From: Streptomyces sp. C10-9-1
GTDB taxonomy: Bacteria > Actinomycetota > Actinomycetes > Streptomycetales > Streptomycetaceae
Direction of reading: 5' to 3'
Length of the DNA stretch: 64,000 nt
Assembly: GCF_024497955.1 (NCBI RefSeq)
Contig: NZ_JANHKP010000004.1
Location: forward strand, 124,001 to 188,000
Position 1 is the stretch's first letter. The number at the start of each line of letters is the position of its first letter. This document shows, one piece after another, positions 18,865 to 27,401 of the stretch. The notes beneath the pieces were generated by a model, which worked only from the letters and a program-made list of their open reading frames with translations, was not told where the DNA came from and searched no databases. Position numbers and translations under genes: made by a program.

Positions 18865-21587
18865 GCGGAGCCTCCGATCAGGGTGAGGAACGCGTCCTCC
18901 AGACGGCGGTGGGGCCCGACGCCGGTCACGGGTACGTCGAGGCGGACCAGTTCGGCGATCAGCGCGGTGGTGGTCGAGCCGTCCAGCCGGACGAGGAGCC
19001 CGCCCTCCACGGGTGCGGCCGAGGCGACCCCCGGCAGCGCGGCGATCTTGCCGACCACCGGCTCGGGGATCTCGCCCTCGCAGGTCACCAGGACGGTGTC
19101 CCCGCCACCGGTGATCTCGGCGACCGGTCCGGACCGGACGAGCCGCCCCCGGTCCATGACCACCAGGTGGGTGCAGGACTGCTCGACCTCCGACAGCAGG
19201 TGGCTGGAGACGATGACGGTCCGGCCGCCGGCCGCGTAGCGGATCATCACGTCCCGCATCTCGCGGATCTGCGGCGGATCGAGCCCGTTGGTGGGCTCGT
19301 CCAGGATCAGAAGGTCGGGGAGGCCGAGCATCGCCTGGGCGATGGCGAGCCGCTGGCGCATGCCCTGGGAGTAGGTGCGCACCGCGCGGCTCAGCGCGTC
19401 GCCGAGCCCGGCGATCTCCAGGGCCTCCTCCAGATGGGCGTCCTGCGCGGGACGGCCGGTGGCCTTCCAGTACAGCTCCAGGTTCTCGCGGCCCGAGAGG
19501 TGGGGCAGGAAGCCCGCCCCCTCCACGAACGCCCCCACCCGGGAGAGCACGGGCGCCCCCGGCCGGACGGCGTGGCCGAAGACCCGGATCTCCCCCGCGT
19601 CGGGCCGGATCAGGCCCATCAGCATCCGCAGGGTCGTGGTCTTGCCCGCGCCGTTGGGGCCGAGCAGACCGAGCACCTGGCCCCGCTCCACGCGGAAGGA
19701 GAGGTCCTGCACCGCGTACCGGTCGCTGGAGCGTGCGTAGCGCTTGGCCAGGCCGGTGATCTCCAGCGGCACGTCCGCGCCGCCGGGCTCCGGCGCGGGC
19801 GCGGAGGCCCGGCGGCGCGCCGTGGCGAGCAGGGCCGCCGCGACCAGGGCGCCGCCCGCGGGCAGGGCCCAGACCCACCAGGCGGCGCTCTCGGAGCCGG
19901 TCGCCACGGAGGGCGCGGTGGGGACCACCAGCGGGCCGGTGGCGGAGGCCGTGTAGACGGCCGGTTCGGCCGGGGAGGCGTAGCCGAGGTCGGTCGCCGA
20001 CAGGACGAGGCGGAGCCGGTGCCCGGCGTCCACCTCGTGGTCGACGGCGGGGAGCGTGAGGGTGACCTTCCGGCCCCCGGCGGCGTCCGGGATGCGCACG
20101 GGGGCGACCAGCTGGCCGGGCAGCACCTGCCGGCGGCCGTCCGGGGCGACGTCGTAGACCTTGGCGAACAGGACCGCCTCACCGCGGTCGGAGGAGACCT
20201 CGACGGTGACGCGGGGCGAGCCGGTGATCCTCACGGGCCGCTCCACCGGCTGCGAGGTGAACGCGGCGAACTGGCCGGGGAAGTCCAGGGACACCCCGAC
20301 ACCGAGCGAGGACAGCGCCCCCGCGCCGCCGGTCAGACCGGGCACCGCGGACACGGCGGGCGGGCTGGCCCCGGCCGGGTTGGTGAAGCGCTGCTCCCGT
20401 CCGGTGAGGGCGAACTCCCGTGGACCGGCGGACAGTCCGGGGTAGCGGTCGGCGGTGGCGCCGCGCAGCCGGGCCTGCCCGTCGGTGGAGTCGACTCCCC
20501 CGGTGCGGCTGACACGGAAGGCGGGCCCCGTGGCCGCCCCTTCGTCCTGCCGGAGGTGGCGGTCGAACCAGGCGCCGACCCGCGCCTCGACCCGCTCCTC
20601 CTCGCGGTCGCCGCCGTCGTGGCCGCCGGCGATCCAGTCGACGGCCACGGGGGCGCCGTTGCCCGCGATGGCGCGGGCGGCCTCGTCGGCGTGGGAGAGG
20701 GGGAAGAGGGAGTCGGACTGCCCCTGCACCAGCAGGGTGGGCACGGTGATGCGGTCGGCGAAGGCGGACGGGCTGCGCGCCCGGAGCAGGCGCCGGGCGT
20801 CGTCGTCGGGGCGGCCCACGGTGGCGACCCGCTCGTACAGGGCGCAGAGTTCGGCGGTGAAGCGGCCGCAGCGCGCGGGGGCCGAGGGGGGTTCGGCGGG
20901 GGCGCCGGTGGCGCCGGAGGGCGCCGGGGCGGTGTCCCGGGGGGCCGCCGGTGCGGTGGCGCCCGGCGCGGCCGATCCGGCGGAGAAGAGGATTCCGGCC
21001 CAGAGCTTCTTGTAGACGCCCTCGGGGAACAGGGCATCGGCCAGGTTCCAGTAGGTGATCGCGGGGGCGATGGCGTCCACCCGCTCGTCGTGGGCGGCGC
21101 CGAGAAGCGCGATCGCGCCCCCGTAGGAGGCGCCGGTGATGCCGACGCGGGGGTCGCCCTCCGCGTCGAGCTGCACCTCGGGCCGGTCGGCGAGCCAGTC
21201 GAGGAGGCGGGAGACGTCCTTCACCTCGTGGTCGGGGTCGTTCAGCCCGATGCTCCCGGTGGAGGCCCCGAAGCCGCGGGCCGACCAGGTCAGCACCGCG
21301 TACCCGTCCCGGGCCAGGCGTTCGGCCTGGGCCCGGACGTCGTCCTTGCTGCCGCCGAACCCGTGGCCGACGAGGACGGCGGGGCGGCGCCCCGCGCCGC
21401 CGTCGGTGAAGTAGGAGGTGTCGATCCGCGCGCCGGGCATCCGGAGGACCCGGTCCTCGCGGTGGACGGCAGGTTCGCCGTCGTCCGCGGCGGCCTTCCA
21501 CGTCCCCGCCCCCGCGAGGACGGCGAGGGCCGCGATGCCTGCGAGCCATCGGCCCCGGGCCGCACCCCGGGGAAGTCGGATCTCCAT
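18861..21587 (-). CDS. Extracytoplasmic alpha/beta hydrolase fused to ABC-transporter ATPase
   Basis: Protein of 908 aa, a fusion of two normally separate enzymes. A signal anchor lies at about 13-30. An X-Pro dipeptidyl-peptidase/CocE-type (S15) hydrolase follows: nucleophile Ser154 in GASYGG, Asp292 in QSDSLFP, His323 in GGHDGG. A beta-sandwich C-terminal domain (about 380-555) comes next. A second membrane helix (about 568-590) returns the chain to the cytoplasm. The ABC ATPase then has Walker A GPNGAGKTT at 643-651, signature YSQGM at 739-743, Walker B LLILDE at 759-764 and switch His796. All catalytic residues are present. The predicted topology puts the hydrolase outside and the ATPase inside. 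The permease is coupled by ATGA. Confidence 0.9.
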   Translation of the reverse strand: MEIRLPRGAARGRWLAGIAALAVLAGAGTWKAAADDGEPAVHREDRVLRMPGARIDTSYFTDGGAGRRPAVLVGHGFGGSKDDVRAQAERLARDGYAVLTWSARGFGASTGSIGLNDPDHEVKDVSRLLDWLADRPEVQLDAEGDPRVGITGASYGGAIALLGAAHDERVDAIAPAITYWNLADALFPEGVYKKLWAGILFSAGSAAPGATAPAAPRDTAPAPSGATGAPAEPPSAPARCGRFTAELCALYERVATVGRPDDDARRLLRARSPSAFADRITVPTLLVQGQSDSLFPLSHADEAARAIAGNGAPVAVDWIAGGHDGGDREEERVEARVGAWFDRHLRQDEGAATGPAFRVSRTGGVDSTDGQARLRGATADRYPGLSAGPREFALTGREQRFTNPAGASPPAVSAVPGLTGGAGALSSLGVGVSLDFPGQFAAFTSQPVERPVRITGSPRVTVEVSSDRGEAVLFAKVYDVAPDGRRQVLPGQLVAPVRIPDAAGGRKVTLTLPAVDHEVDAGHRLRLVLSATDLGYASPAEPAVYTASATGPLVVPTAPSVATGSESAAWWVWALPAGGALVAAALLATARRRASAPAPEPGGADVPLEITGLAKRYARSSDRYAVQDLSFRVERGQVLGLLGPNGAGKTTTLRMLMGLIRPDAGEIRVFGHAVRPGAPVLSRVGAFVEGAGFLPHLSGRENLELYWKATGRPAQDAHLEEALEIAGLGDALSRAVRTYSQGMRQRLAIAQAMLGLPDLLILDEPTNGLDPPQIREMRDVMIRYAAGGRTVIVSSHLLSEVEQSCTHLVVMDRGRLVRSGPVAEITGGGDTVLVTCEGEIPEPVVGKIAALPGVASAAPVEGGLLVRLDGSTTTALIAELVRLDVPVTGVGPHRRLEDAFLTLIGGSA

Positions 21588-21742
21588 GCCTGCACCCTAC
21601 GGGCACGGCCCGCGGTCCCACGGCTGCCGCCGGGCGGAGGCCGGCCTCCTCCCCGGGCCGTACGCGCACGGCCCCGGATACCGCGGGTGCGGTACGGCAC
21701 CTGCCTCCCGCCCGGGCGGTGCGCCCGGGCGGGCGGGGGCCC

Positions 21743-23245
21743 TCAGTGGTTGCGCGGGAAGCCCAGGTCCACTCCGGCGGGGGCGTCGGCCGGGTCGGGC
21801 CAGCGGGTGGTGACGACCTTGCCGCGGGTGTAGAAGTGGACGCCGTCGCGGCCGTAGATGTGGTGGTCGCCGAAGAGGGAGTCCTTCCAGCCGCCGAAGG
21901 AGTGGTAGCCGACGGGCACCGGGATCGGCACGTTGACGCCGACCATGCCCGCCTGGACCTCCATCTGGAAGCGCCGGGCGGCGCCGCCGTCGCGGGTGAA
22001 GACCGCCGTGCCGTTGCCGAACGGCGAGGCGTTCACGATCGCCAGGCCCTCCTCGTAGGTCTCCGCGCGCAGCACGCACAGCACCGGGCCGAAGATCTCG
22101 TCGCGGTAGGCGTCCGCGTCGGTGGGGACGTGGTCCAGCAGGGAGAGCCCGATCCAGTGGCCGTCCTCGTAGCCCTCGACGGTGTGGCCGGTGCCGTCCA
22201 GGACGACCTCGGAGCCCTGCGCGGCGGCGCCCGTCACGTAGGAGGCCACCTTGTCGCGGTGCGCCCTGGTGATCAGGGGCCCCATCTCGGAGGCGGGGTC
22301 GGTGCCGGGGCCGATGGTGATCTTCTCCGCGCGCTCGCGGATACGCTGCACCAGGTCGTCGCCGATCGCGCCGACCGCGACGACCGCGGAGATGGCCATG
22401 CAGCGCTCCCCGGCCGAGCCGTAGGCGGCCGAGACCGCGGCGTCGGCGGCCGCGTCGAGGTCCGCGTCGGGCAGCACCAGCATGTGGTTCTTGGCACCGC
22501 CGAGGGCCTGCACCCGCTTGCCGTTGGCGGAGGCGGTGGCGTGGATGTGGCGGGCGATCGGCGTGGAGCCCACGAAGGAGACCGCGGCCACGTCGGGGTG
22601 CTCCAGCAGGGCGTCCACGGCCACCCTGTCGCCGTGGAGGACGTTCAGCACGCCGGCCGGAAGGCCGGCCTCGGCGGCGAGCTCGGCCAGCAGGTTGGCG
22701 GCCGAGGGGTCCTTCTCGCTCGGCTTGAGGACGAAGGTGTTGCCGCAGGCGATGGCCAGCGGGAACATCCACATCGGCACCATGGCGGGGAAGTTGAAGG
22801 GTGTGATGCCCGCGACCACGCCGAGCGGCTGGCGGATGGCGGCGACGTCGACCCGGTTGGAGACCTGGGTGGACAGCTCGCCCTTGAGCTCGGTGGTGAT
22901 GCCGCAGGCCAGTTCGACGATCTCCAGGCCGCGCGCGACCTCGCCCAGGGCGTCGGAGTGCACCTTCCCGTGCTCGGCGGTGATCAGCGCGGCGAGGTCG
23001 TCGCGGCGGGCGTCGAGCAGGGCCCGGTAGCGGAAGAGCACGGCCGTGCGCTGGGCGAGGGAGGAGGTCCCCCAGCTCGTGTACGCCTCCCGGGCCGCGG
23101 CCACGGCGGCGTCGACCTCGGCGGCCGAGGCCAGGGCCACCCGGGTGGTCACCGCACCGGTGGCCGGATCGGTGACGGGCCCCCAGTTGCCGGACGTCCC
23201 CTCGACGGTCCTGCCGCCGATCCAGTGGTGGACGGTCTTCGTCAT
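21743..23245 (-). CDS. mmsA: Methylmalonate-semialdehyde dehydrogenase (CoA-acylating)
   Basis: Protein of 500 aa, ATG at 23245. It is an aldehyde dehydrogenase with catalytic Cys282 in SAGERCMAI and Asn253 in GGAKNHM where hydrolytic ALDHs carry the general-base Glu. That substitution marks the CoA-dependent MMSDH class (MmsA/IolA). It oxidises malonate or methylmalonate semialdehyde with NAD+ and CoA to acetyl-CoA or propionyl-CoA plus CO2, the last step of myo-inositol breakdown and of valine breakdown. It is the last gene of the iolC-iolB-iolD-mmsA run, 21 bp after iolD. Confidence 0.93.
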   Translation of the reverse strand: MTKTVHHWIGGRTVEGTSGNWGPVTDPATGAVTTRVALASAAEVDAAVAAAREAYTSWGTSSLAQRTAVLFRYRALLDARRDDLAALITAEHGKVHSDALGEVARGLEIVELACGITTELKGELSTQVSNRVDVAAIRQPLGVVAGITPFNFPAMVPMWMFPLAIACGNTFVLKPSEKDPSAANLLAELAAEAGLPAGVLNVLHGDRVAVDALLEHPDVAAVSFVGSTPIARHIHATASANGKRVQALGGAKNHMLVLPDADLDAAADAAVSAAYGSAGERCMAISAVVAVGAIGDDLVQRIRERAEKITIGPGTDPASEMGPLITRAHRDKVASYVTGAAAQGSEVVLDGTGHTVEGYEDGHWIGLSLLDHVPTDADAYRDEIFGPVLCVLRAETYEEGLAIVNASPFGNGTAVFTRDGGAARRFQMEVQAGMVGVNVPIPVPVGYHSFGGWKDSLFGDHHIYGRDGVHFYTRGKVVTTRWPDPADAPAGVDLGFPRNH

Positions 23246-23266
23246 GGCGAGAGCTCCTTCGGTGCG

Positions 23267-25138
23267 TCAGAGGTGGCGGCGTCGGGCTGCGGCCTGGCGG
23301 TCGTACTCCTCGCGGGCGGACACCGCCGCCGGGCGGGCCGCGGTCTCGGCCACCGGAACATCCCACCACGCCTGTGCCGCGGGCGGGCCCGACACAGTGT
23401 CGGGCGTTTCGGTCTCCGTGTAGACACATGTGGGGCCCTCCGCACGGCGCGCTTCGGACAGGGCTTCCCGCAGGTCACGCACGGTCCGGGCGCGGATCAC
23501 CCGCATCCCGAGGGAGGCCGCGCAGGCGGCCAGGTCGACCGGCAGCGGCGCCCCGCCGTAGGCCCCCCCGGGACCGGTGCGGAGGCGGTAGGCGGTGGCG
23601 AAGCCCTCGGCGCCGACGGCGCGGGAGAGCCCGCCGATGGAGGCGTAGCCGTGGTTCTGGAGGATCACCAGCCGCAGCGGTACGCCCTCCTGGACGGCGG
23701 TGACGATCTCGGTCGGGTTCATCAGGAAGGTCCCGTCGCCGACCAGGGCCCACACGGGGCGTCCGGGGGCCGCGGCGGCCACGCCGATGGCGGCCGGGAT
23801 CTCGTAGCCCATGCAGGAGTAGCCGTACTCCACGTGGTACTGGTCGGAGGAGCGGGCCCGCCACAGCCGGTGGAGGTCCCCCGGCAGCGACCCGGCGGCG
23901 TTGACCAGGATGTCCTCCTCGGTCACCAGCGCGTCCAGCGCGCCCAGCACCTGGGCCTGGGTGGGGGCGGCATCCGGGTCGGGGGCTGCGAGGGCCGTGT
24001 CGACCCGCCGCTCCCAGCGCTCCTTGGCCGTGCGGTAGGCGGTGCGGTAGGCCGCGTCCACCCGGTGGCCCGCAAGGGCCTCGGCGAGTTCCTCCAGGGC
24101 GGCCCGGGCGTCGGCGACCACCGCGAGCCCGGCCAGTTTGCAGGCGTCGGAGCCGGCCGCGTTGATGTTGACGAAGCGGACGCCGGGCTCGGCGAAGAGG
24201 GTCGAGGAGGCGGTGGTGAAGTCGGTCCAGCGGGTGCCGATCCCCACGACGAGGTCGGCGGTGCGCGCGAGGTCGTCTGCGGTGGCGGTGCCGGTGTGCC
24301 CGATGCCGCCCACCTCGCAGGGGTGGTCGTGGGCGAGCGTCCCCTTGCCCGCCTGGGTGGCGGCGACGGGGATGCCGGTGGCCTCGGCCAGGGCCCGCAG
24401 CGCCCCCTCGGCCTCGCTGTGCCGGACGCCCCCGCCCGCCACGATCAGCGGCCGGCGGGCGGAGCGGATCGCGGCGGCCGCCTCGGCGAGCGCGGCCCGG
24501 TCGGGTCGCGGGCGGCGCACCGGCCAGACCCGCTCGGCGAGGAACTCCTCCGGCCAGTCGAACCCCTCGGCCTGGACGTCCTGCGGGAGCGCGAGGGTCA
24601 CCGCGCCGGTCTCCACGGGGTCGGTGAGGACGCGCACGGCCGCGAGGGCCGCCGGGATCAGCGCCTCGGGGCGGGTGACGCGGTCGAAGTACCGGGAGAC
24701 GGGGCGCAGGGCGTCGTTGACCGAGACGTCGCCGGCCCAGGGGACCTCCAGTTGCTGCAGGACGGGGTCGGCGCGGCGGGTGGCGAAGACGTCACCCGGC
24801 AGCAGGAGCACCGGCAGGTGGTTGACGGTCGCCAGCGCGGCCCCGGTGACCAGGTTGGTCGCACCGGGACCGATGGAGGTGGTGACGGCGTGGGTGGACA
24901 GCCTGCGGGACTGCCGGGCGCGGCCGACGGCGGCGTGGACCATGGCCTGCTCGTTGCGGCCCTGGACGAACGGCATCGCGGGGCCGGACTCCAGGAGCGC
25001 CTGGCCGAGCCCGGCGACGTTGCCGTGGCCGAAGATGCCCCAGGTGGCGGGGATCAGCCGCTGTCGGCGTCCGTCGCGCTCGCTGTACTGGGCGGCCAGG
25101 AAGCGGACCAGTGCCTGGGCGGTGGTGAGCCGGGTCAT
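23267..25138 (-). CDS. iolD: 3D-(3,5/4)-trihydroxycyclohexane-1,2-dione hydrolase (IolD)
   Basis: Protein of 623 aa, ATG at 25138 overlapping the iolB stop by ATGA. It is a thiamine-diphosphate enzyme of the acetolactate-synthase fold with three domains. The N-terminal domain starts LTTAQALVRFLAAQYSERDG and has the long IolD-specific insert IFGHGNVAGLGQAL. The C-terminal TPP site has VGDGTFLMNPTEIVTAVQ and LVILQNHGYASIGGLS. It opens the inositol-derived diketone ring to 5-deoxyglucuronate. The IolD length and the neighbours rule out ordinary acetolactate synthase. Confidence 0.93.
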   Translation of the reverse strand: MTRLTTAQALVRFLAAQYSERDGRRQRLIPATWGIFGHGNVAGLGQALLESGPAMPFVQGRNEQAMVHAAVGRARQSRRLSTHAVTTSIGPGATNLVTGAALATVNHLPVLLLPGDVFATRRADPVLQQLEVPWAGDVSVNDALRPVSRYFDRVTRPEALIPAALAAVRVLTDPVETGAVTLALPQDVQAEGFDWPEEFLAERVWPVRRPRPDRAALAEAAAAIRSARRPLIVAGGGVRHSEAEGALRALAEATGIPVAATQAGKGTLAHDHPCEVGGIGHTGTATADDLARTADLVVGIGTRWTDFTTASSTLFAEPGVRFVNINAAGSDACKLAGLAVVADARAALEELAEALAGHRVDAAYRTAYRTAKERWERRVDTALAAPDPDAAPTQAQVLGALDALVTEEDILVNAAGSLPGDLHRLWRARSSDQYHVEYGYSCMGYEIPAAIGVAAAAPGRPVWALVGDGTFLMNPTEIVTAVQEGVPLRLVILQNHGYASIGGLSRAVGAEGFATAYRLRTGPGGAYGGAPLPVDLAACAASLGMRVIRARTVRDLREALSEARRAEGPTCVYTETETPDTVSGPPAAQAWWDVPVAETAARPAAVSAREEYDRQAAARRRHL

Positions 25139-25962
25139 CGGTAGCCCTCCGGGTAGCGGGGGTGGAAGCGGATCAGCCACTGCCGCTCGGGGCCGGGACC
25201 GGCCATCACGTTGAGGTAGTAGAGGTCGTGACCGGGTTCGGCGACGGAAGGACCGTGCCAGCCGTCGGGCACCAGGACGGCGTCGCCGGTGCGGACCTCC
25301 GCGAGGAGGTCCGCACCGCCGGGGCGCGAGGGGGAGACGCGCTGGTATCCGGTGCCGTCGCCGTCGACCTCGAAGTAGTAGACCTCCTCCAGTCTGCTCT
25401 CCAGGCCCGGAAGGTCCTCGTCGTGCTTGTGCGGCGGGTAGGAGGACCAGTTGCCGCCGGGGGTGACGACCTCGACGGCGATCAGCCGGTCGCAGTCGAA
25501 GGCGCCGACGGCGGCGAAGTTGCGGACCTCGCGGGCCTGGCGGCCGCTCCCGCGGGCTTCGATCGGTACCTCCGGCGCGGGGCCGTAGCGAGCGGGGAGT
25601 CGGCGCTCGCACCTCGCTCCTGCCAGGGCGAAGCGGCCTCCCGCGCCGGAGGCGATGCGGGCGCGGGCGTCACGTGGCACATAGGCGAAGTCGCTCACTC
25701 CGCCGAACACCCCGTCCCTTCCGCGCAGTTGGAACGACTCGCCATCGGTCTGCACCGTACAGGCCCCCGCCAGCGGCAGCACGATCCATTCGCTGTCCCC
25801 GGTGGCGAACGCGTGCGCGCCGCCGGGGGCGAGGTCGAGGACGCGCAGCGCCGCGTGGTCCCGGCCCGCCCCAGCGGGGCCGGTGTCCAGGGCGTAGGGC
25901 CCGTGCGCCGCGGTGCCCGCCGGGAGGTGGAGCCGGTCCGGTGTCCTTCGCTCGTCGGTCAT
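25135..25962 (-). CDS. iolB: 5-deoxy-glucuronate isomerase (IolB)
   Basis: Protein of 275 aa, ATG at 25962. It is a bicupin protein of the KduI/IolB family. The C-terminal metal-binding cupin has SSYPPHKHDEDLPGLESRLEEVYYFE followed by VPDGWHGPSVAEPGHDLYYLNVMAGP. It converts 5-deoxyglucuronate to 5-dehydro-2-deoxygluconate (DKG). The stop overlaps the iolD start, so the two are coupled. The gap of 271 bp to iolC upstream is unusually long for the operon and could hold an internal promoter, although I see no clear one. Confidence 0.93.
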   Translation of the reverse strand: MTDERRTPDRLHLPAGTAAHGPYALDTGPAGAGRDHAALRVLDLAPGGAHAFATGDSEWIVLPLAGACTVQTDGESFQLRGRDGVFGGVSDFAYVPRDARARIASGAGGRFALAGARCERRLPARYGPAPEVPIEARGSGRQAREVRNFAAVGAFDCDRLIAVEVVTPGGNWSSYPPHKHDEDLPGLESRLEEVYYFEVDGDGTGYQRVSPSRPGGADLLAEVRTGDAVLVPDGWHGPSVAEPGHDLYYLNVMAGPGPERQWLIRFHPRYPEGYR

Positions 25963-26233
25963 GCCCCCTGCCTACCCCCTGCGGCGGGCCGGGCGGCGCA
26001 CCGGTGCCGGGCCCCCGCGCGCCGCGCGCCCCACCGCACCGGCCGCGCGGCGGCTTCCGCCGTGCGCGGGTGCCCCCGGGCGGGGGCGCGGAGGCCTCGT
26101 GCGGACCCTCCCGCGCCCGTCCGTCCGTGCGGTGACGCGGGGGTGGCGCGCGGGGGGCGGGTGGCCGTCGGCGCTCCCGGGGCCCTGCCCGTTGCGCGGG
26201 CCGGGGCGGGCGGTGCGGTGGTCTCCCGCGCGC

Positions 26234-27277
26234 TCACGGCGCCCGCTCCCCCGGCTCCGGCCCCGGCCCGCCGGCGGGGCCGGAGGGCGGGGGGATGCTG
26301 GGGTCCGGCGGGACGGGTCCTCCCGCGGCGACCTGCTCGACCTCCTCCTCGTAGGGCATCGCCGCCGAGCAGGCGAGCCGCGCGGCGACCACGGCGCCCG
26401 CGGCGTTGGCGAAGCGGACCACGCGCTCCAGGGGCCAGCCCGCCAGCAGCCCGTGGCACAGGGCGCCGCCGAACGCGTCGCCCGCGCCGAGCCCGTTCAC
26501 GACCTCGACGGCGACGGGCGGGACCTCGACCCGGGTGCCGTCCCGGTGGGCGGCGAGCACGCCCCCCGGGCCCTGCTTGACGACGGCGAGTTCCACACCG
26601 GCGGCGAGCAGCGCGTCCGCCGCCGCGTGCGGCTCGCGCTCACCGGTGGCCACCTCGCACTCCTGCGCGTTGCCGACGGCGACGGTGGCGTGGGCCAGCG
26701 CCTTGGCGTAGTACTCCCGGGCGGCGGCGGGGTCGGGCCAGAACATCGGGCGCCAGTCGAGGTCGAACACGGTGGTGCCCGAGGCGGCCCGGTGGGCGAG
26801 GGCGGCGAGCGTCGCGGTGCGGCTGGGCTCCTCGCTGAGACCGGTGCCCGTCATCCAGAAGACACGGGCCGCGCGGATCGGTTCGCGCTCCAGCTCGCCC
26901 TCCCTGATGCACAGGTCGGGGGCGGTGGGCCGGCGGTAGAAGTAGAGCGGGAAGTCGTCGGGCGGGAAGAGCTCGCAGAAGGCGACCGGGGTGGGGAGGT
27001 CCTCGACCGAGGTGACCCAGCGGTCGTCCACCCCGAAGGCGCGCAGGGCCCCGTGGAGGTACTCGCCGAAGGGGTCCTGCCCGGTACGGGTGATCACCGC
27101 CGTCCGCCGTCCGAGGCGGGCGGCCGCCACCGCCACGTTGGACGGCGAGCCGCCCAGGTACCTGCCGAAGGTGTCCACCTCGGCGAGCGGTACGCCGACG
27201 CGCAGCGGGTACAGGTCCACCCCGATCCGGCCCATGGTGATCACGTCGTAGCGCTGCGGGGCGTACGGCTGCGGCAT
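26234..27277 (-). CDS. iolC: 5-dehydro-2-deoxygluconokinase (IolC)
   Basis: Protein of 347 aa, ATG at 27277 with GGAGGGA upstream. It is a PfkB/ribokinase-family kinase. MGRIGVDLYPLRVGVPLAEVDTFGRYLGGSPSNVAVAAARLG is the typical IolC N-terminus, and NGLGAGDAFGGALCHGLL near residue 265 carries the catalytic Asp (GAGD). It phosphorylates DKG to DKG-6-phosphate, which an IolJ-type aldolase should cleave. No iolJ is in this window. It is the first gene of the leftward iol operon and has a near-consensus promoter next to a divergent operator. Confidence 0.93.
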   Translation of the reverse strand: MPQPYAPQRYDVITMGRIGVDLYPLRVGVPLAEVDTFGRYLGGSPSNVAVAAARLGRRTAVITRTGQDPFGEYLHGALRAFGVDDRWVTSVEDLPTPVAFCELFPPDDFPLYFYRRPTAPDLCIREGELEREPIRAARVFWMTGTGLSEEPSRTATLAALAHRAASGTTVFDLDWRPMFWPDPAAAREYYAKALAHATVAVGNAQECEVATGEREPHAAADALLAAGVELAVVKQGPGGVLAAHRDGTRVEVPPVAVEVVNGLGAGDAFGGALCHGLLAGWPLERVVRFANAAGAVVAARLACSAAMPYEEEVEQVAAGGPVPPDPSIPPPSGPAGGPGPEPGERAP

Positions 27278-27307
27278 GCGGGTCCCTCCGTCCGGGGGTG
27301 CACCCCG

Positions 27308-27336
27308 GTTCTAGCCGCCCGCACGAACGGTGTCAA
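27308..27336 (-). promoter_or_regulatory. iolC promoter
   Basis: On the minus strand a perfect TTGACA -35 box (27336-27331) is followed after exactly 17 bp by TAGAAC (27313-27308). This is one of the best housekeeping-type promoters in the window. Transcription would start near 27301, giving a leader of about 24 nt before the iolC ATG. Confidence 0.7.
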
Positions 27337-27370
27337 TATTTTGTCCGGACATTCGGACCAAGCCTTGACA
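27331..27370. promoter_or_regulatory. Mirror-symmetric divergent operator of the iol genes
   Basis: A 40-bp hyphenated palindrome centred between 27350 and 27351. Outer arms are TGTCAA (27331-27336) and TTGACA (27365-27370); inner arms are GTCCG (27343-27347) and CGGAC (27354-27358). 14 of 20 positions pair. The outer arms double as the -35 boxes of the two divergent promoters, so one regulator bound at the centre could block both. No regulator gene is adjacent, so the binding protein is unknown. Confidence 0.65.
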
Positions 27371-27401
27371 CCCTGCTCCGGCGGCCGGAAGCCTGGCCGC
27401 C

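Noticed and set aside
18783..21833. 1016-codon plus-strand open frame opposite the hydrolase-ABC gene
   Set aside because: No domain and no start context; antisense shadow of a gene with intact catalytic motifs.
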